Positions 6,070-7,081 of a stretch of DNA of 7,081 bases are shown here, piece by piece. The first letter of the stretch is position 1, and every line of letters starts with the position of its first letter. The notes below the pieces were generated by a model. That model made no database searches. It worked only from the letters and a program-made list of their open reading frames with translations, and was not told where the DNA came from. The translations under genes were made by a program, and so were the position numbers. This stretch comes from Candidatus Paceibacter sp. (GTDB lineage Bacteria; Patescibacteriota; Minisyncoccia; UBA6257; GWB1-50-10). Where the stretch lies: positions 518 through 7,598 of the forward strand of contig DYGP01000015.1 of assembly GCA_020724685.1 (NCBI GenBank). The letters are read 5' to 3'.

Positions 6070-7081
6070 TTATTCGTACCGTATCGCTTCGATGGGACTT
6101 TTCTTGGCGGCTTTCCGTGCGGGAAAGATGCCGAATACGATTCCTATCGAGACTGCGACGACAAGACCGAGCACCATCCCCTTCACGGAAATCATGTATG
6201 GAAAATCAAGTTCAGCGAACGTGCGCGCGGCATATACGAGTCCCAGCGACAATGCCCCGCCAAAAAGCGCTCCCACGATTCCGCCGACTCCCGTAAGCGC
6301 AAGCGCTTCGAGGAGAAACTGCCTCAGAACGTCTCCATTCGTCGCCCCAAGCGATTTCCGAAGCCCTATTTCCCGTGTCCGCTCCGTGACCGAAACGAGC
6401 ATGATGTTCATAATTCCCACTCCTCCGACTACGAGCGAAACCGCGGCGACGGACGAAAGAAGCACGGTGAGTATTCCCGTGATGGTCTTCACCCGGTTTG
6501 CAATATCTTCCTGTGTCTGCACGAAAAAGTCATCATCATCGGGATCATCGATGTTGTGACCGATCCGAAGCGTCGTCTTCACATCCCTCACCACGTCGGG
6601 AATGGCCTCGATGGAGCTTGCCTCGACGGTAATTCTCTGAAAATAGCGGATACCCAGCACATCCTGCTGAACCGACGTGTACGGGGCGACGATCGCCTTG
6701 TTGAAATCAACGAATCCTCCCTGGCCTTCCCGCTCCAAAACGCCGATCACCGTGAATTTCCCGTTCTTCATTTTTATCTTCTCCCCCAACGGATCCCGCG
6801 CCCCGAAGAGCTCCTTTTTCACTTCATCCCCGATAATTACGACGCGAGCGCGTTCATCGACGTCGAAAGAGGTGAAAAAATTTCCTTCTCCGCTCACCTT
6901 AAGATCAAAATTTTTTTCGACGTATTCGGTACTCCCGATAAGGGTGACGTCATAACTTTCCGATCCGTAGGATGCGGACACAATGCCGAACGTGTACGGA
7001 ACAACCCTCACGGCGTCGGGGACGTTCGATTTTTTTTCCAGGTCTTCGAGATCCTTCTGTTTGAGAGAATCGTTCAAAAGC
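6070..7081 (-). CDS. MacB-type ABC transporter permease, N-terminus outside window
   Basis: 336 residues are visible; the reading frame continues past the right edge without a stop, so TM1 and the first part of the extracytoplasmic domain are missing only because of the window border. What is seen matches the neighbouring permease almost collinearly: KKSNVPDAVRV, an extracytoplasmic domain ending in TQEDIA, a TM segment with SLVVGGVGIMNIMLVSV, the coupling loop TERTREIGLRKSLGATNGDV, two further TM segments, and the ending KKSPIEAIRYE. The two genes are therefore a tandem duplication and may act as a heterodimer or as two transporters sharing one ATPase. A 32-base stretch over the coupling loop (6338-6369) is identical to 5066-5097 in the other copy. 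An in-frame TTG at 7077 is internal and is not the start. Substrate unknown. Confidence 0.92.
   Translation of the reverse strand, partial: LLNDSLKQKDLEDLEKKSNVPDAVRVVPYTFGIVSASYGSESYDVTLIGSTEYVEKNFDLKVSGEGNFFTSFDVDERARVVIIGDEVKKELFGARDPLGEKIKMKNGKFTVIGVLEREGQGGFVDFNKAIVAPYTSVQQDVLGIRYFQRITVEASSIEAIPDVVRDVKTTLRIGHNIDDPDDDDFFVQTQEDIANRVKTITGILTVLLSSVAAVSLVVGGVGIMNIMLVSVTERTREIGLRKSLGATNGDVLRQFLLEALALTGVGGIVGALFGGALSLGLVYAARTFAELDFPYMISVKGMVLGLVVAVSIGIVFGIFPARKAAKKSPIEAIRYE

Noticed and set aside
7075..7077. TTG as start of the right-hand permease
   Set aside because: The frame remains open to the window edge, and the homologous neighbour has about 90 more residues including the first membrane segment, so the true start is outside.
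1..7081. CRISPR arrays, insertion sequences, toxin-antitoxin or defence genes
   Set aside because: No regularly spaced direct repeats, transposase motifs, terminal inverted repeats or known defence families were seen; all long genes are housekeeping or transport genes.

Overview
The window is an ordinary-looking bacterial chromosomal segment of mixed base composition. It is densely packed: seven protein genes and one tRNA gene, with only one gap longer than 300 bases. Standard genetic code is used, since TGA ends four genes, TAA two and TAG one. Several traits fit a small, streamlined and probably uncultured bacterium, possibly of the candidate phyla radiation/Patescibacteria: a compact stringent-response enzyme, no Shine-Dalgarno motif at any visible start, very short leaders, and a tRNA without an encoded CCA. 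That assignment is inference from style, not from a marker gene.

Layout. At the left edge, on the + strand, is the 3' part of a RelA/SpoT-family (p)ppGpp enzyme gene (1-961). Everything else is on the - strand. Read in transcription order from the right edge: a truncated MacB-type ABC permease gene (7081-6070); a second, homologous permease gene three bases on (6066-4798); rsmE, a 16S rRNA methyltransferase gene (4773-4057); nth, an endonuclease III gene overlapping rsmE by ATGA (4060-3431); a weak terminator and a promoter; tRNA-Leu(CAA) (3346-3263); parA six bases after the tRNA (3256-2276); a 350-base gap with several inverted repeats; then parB with its own promoter (1925-963). The rel-family gene and parB converge with a single base between their stop codons.

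How the genes fit together. The two permeases are likely subunits or paralogues of one ABC exporter or lipoprotein-type transporter, whose ATPase would lie beyond the right edge. rsmE and nth look translationally coupled and sit downstream in the same presumed operon. ParA and ParB form the chromosome segregation pair, but they are separated rather than overlapping. ParA appears to be expressed from a tRNA-parA precursor, and parB from an almost leaderless transcript.

No new multi-gene system, mobile element, CRISPR array or defence island was seen. The items most worth a second look are the tRNA-Leu/parA junction, the near-leaderless parB promoter, the absence of Shine-Dalgarno motifs, the apparent loss of the Fe-S cluster ligands in Nth, the shortened regulatory half of the RSH enzyme, and the palindrome-rich parA-parB gap.
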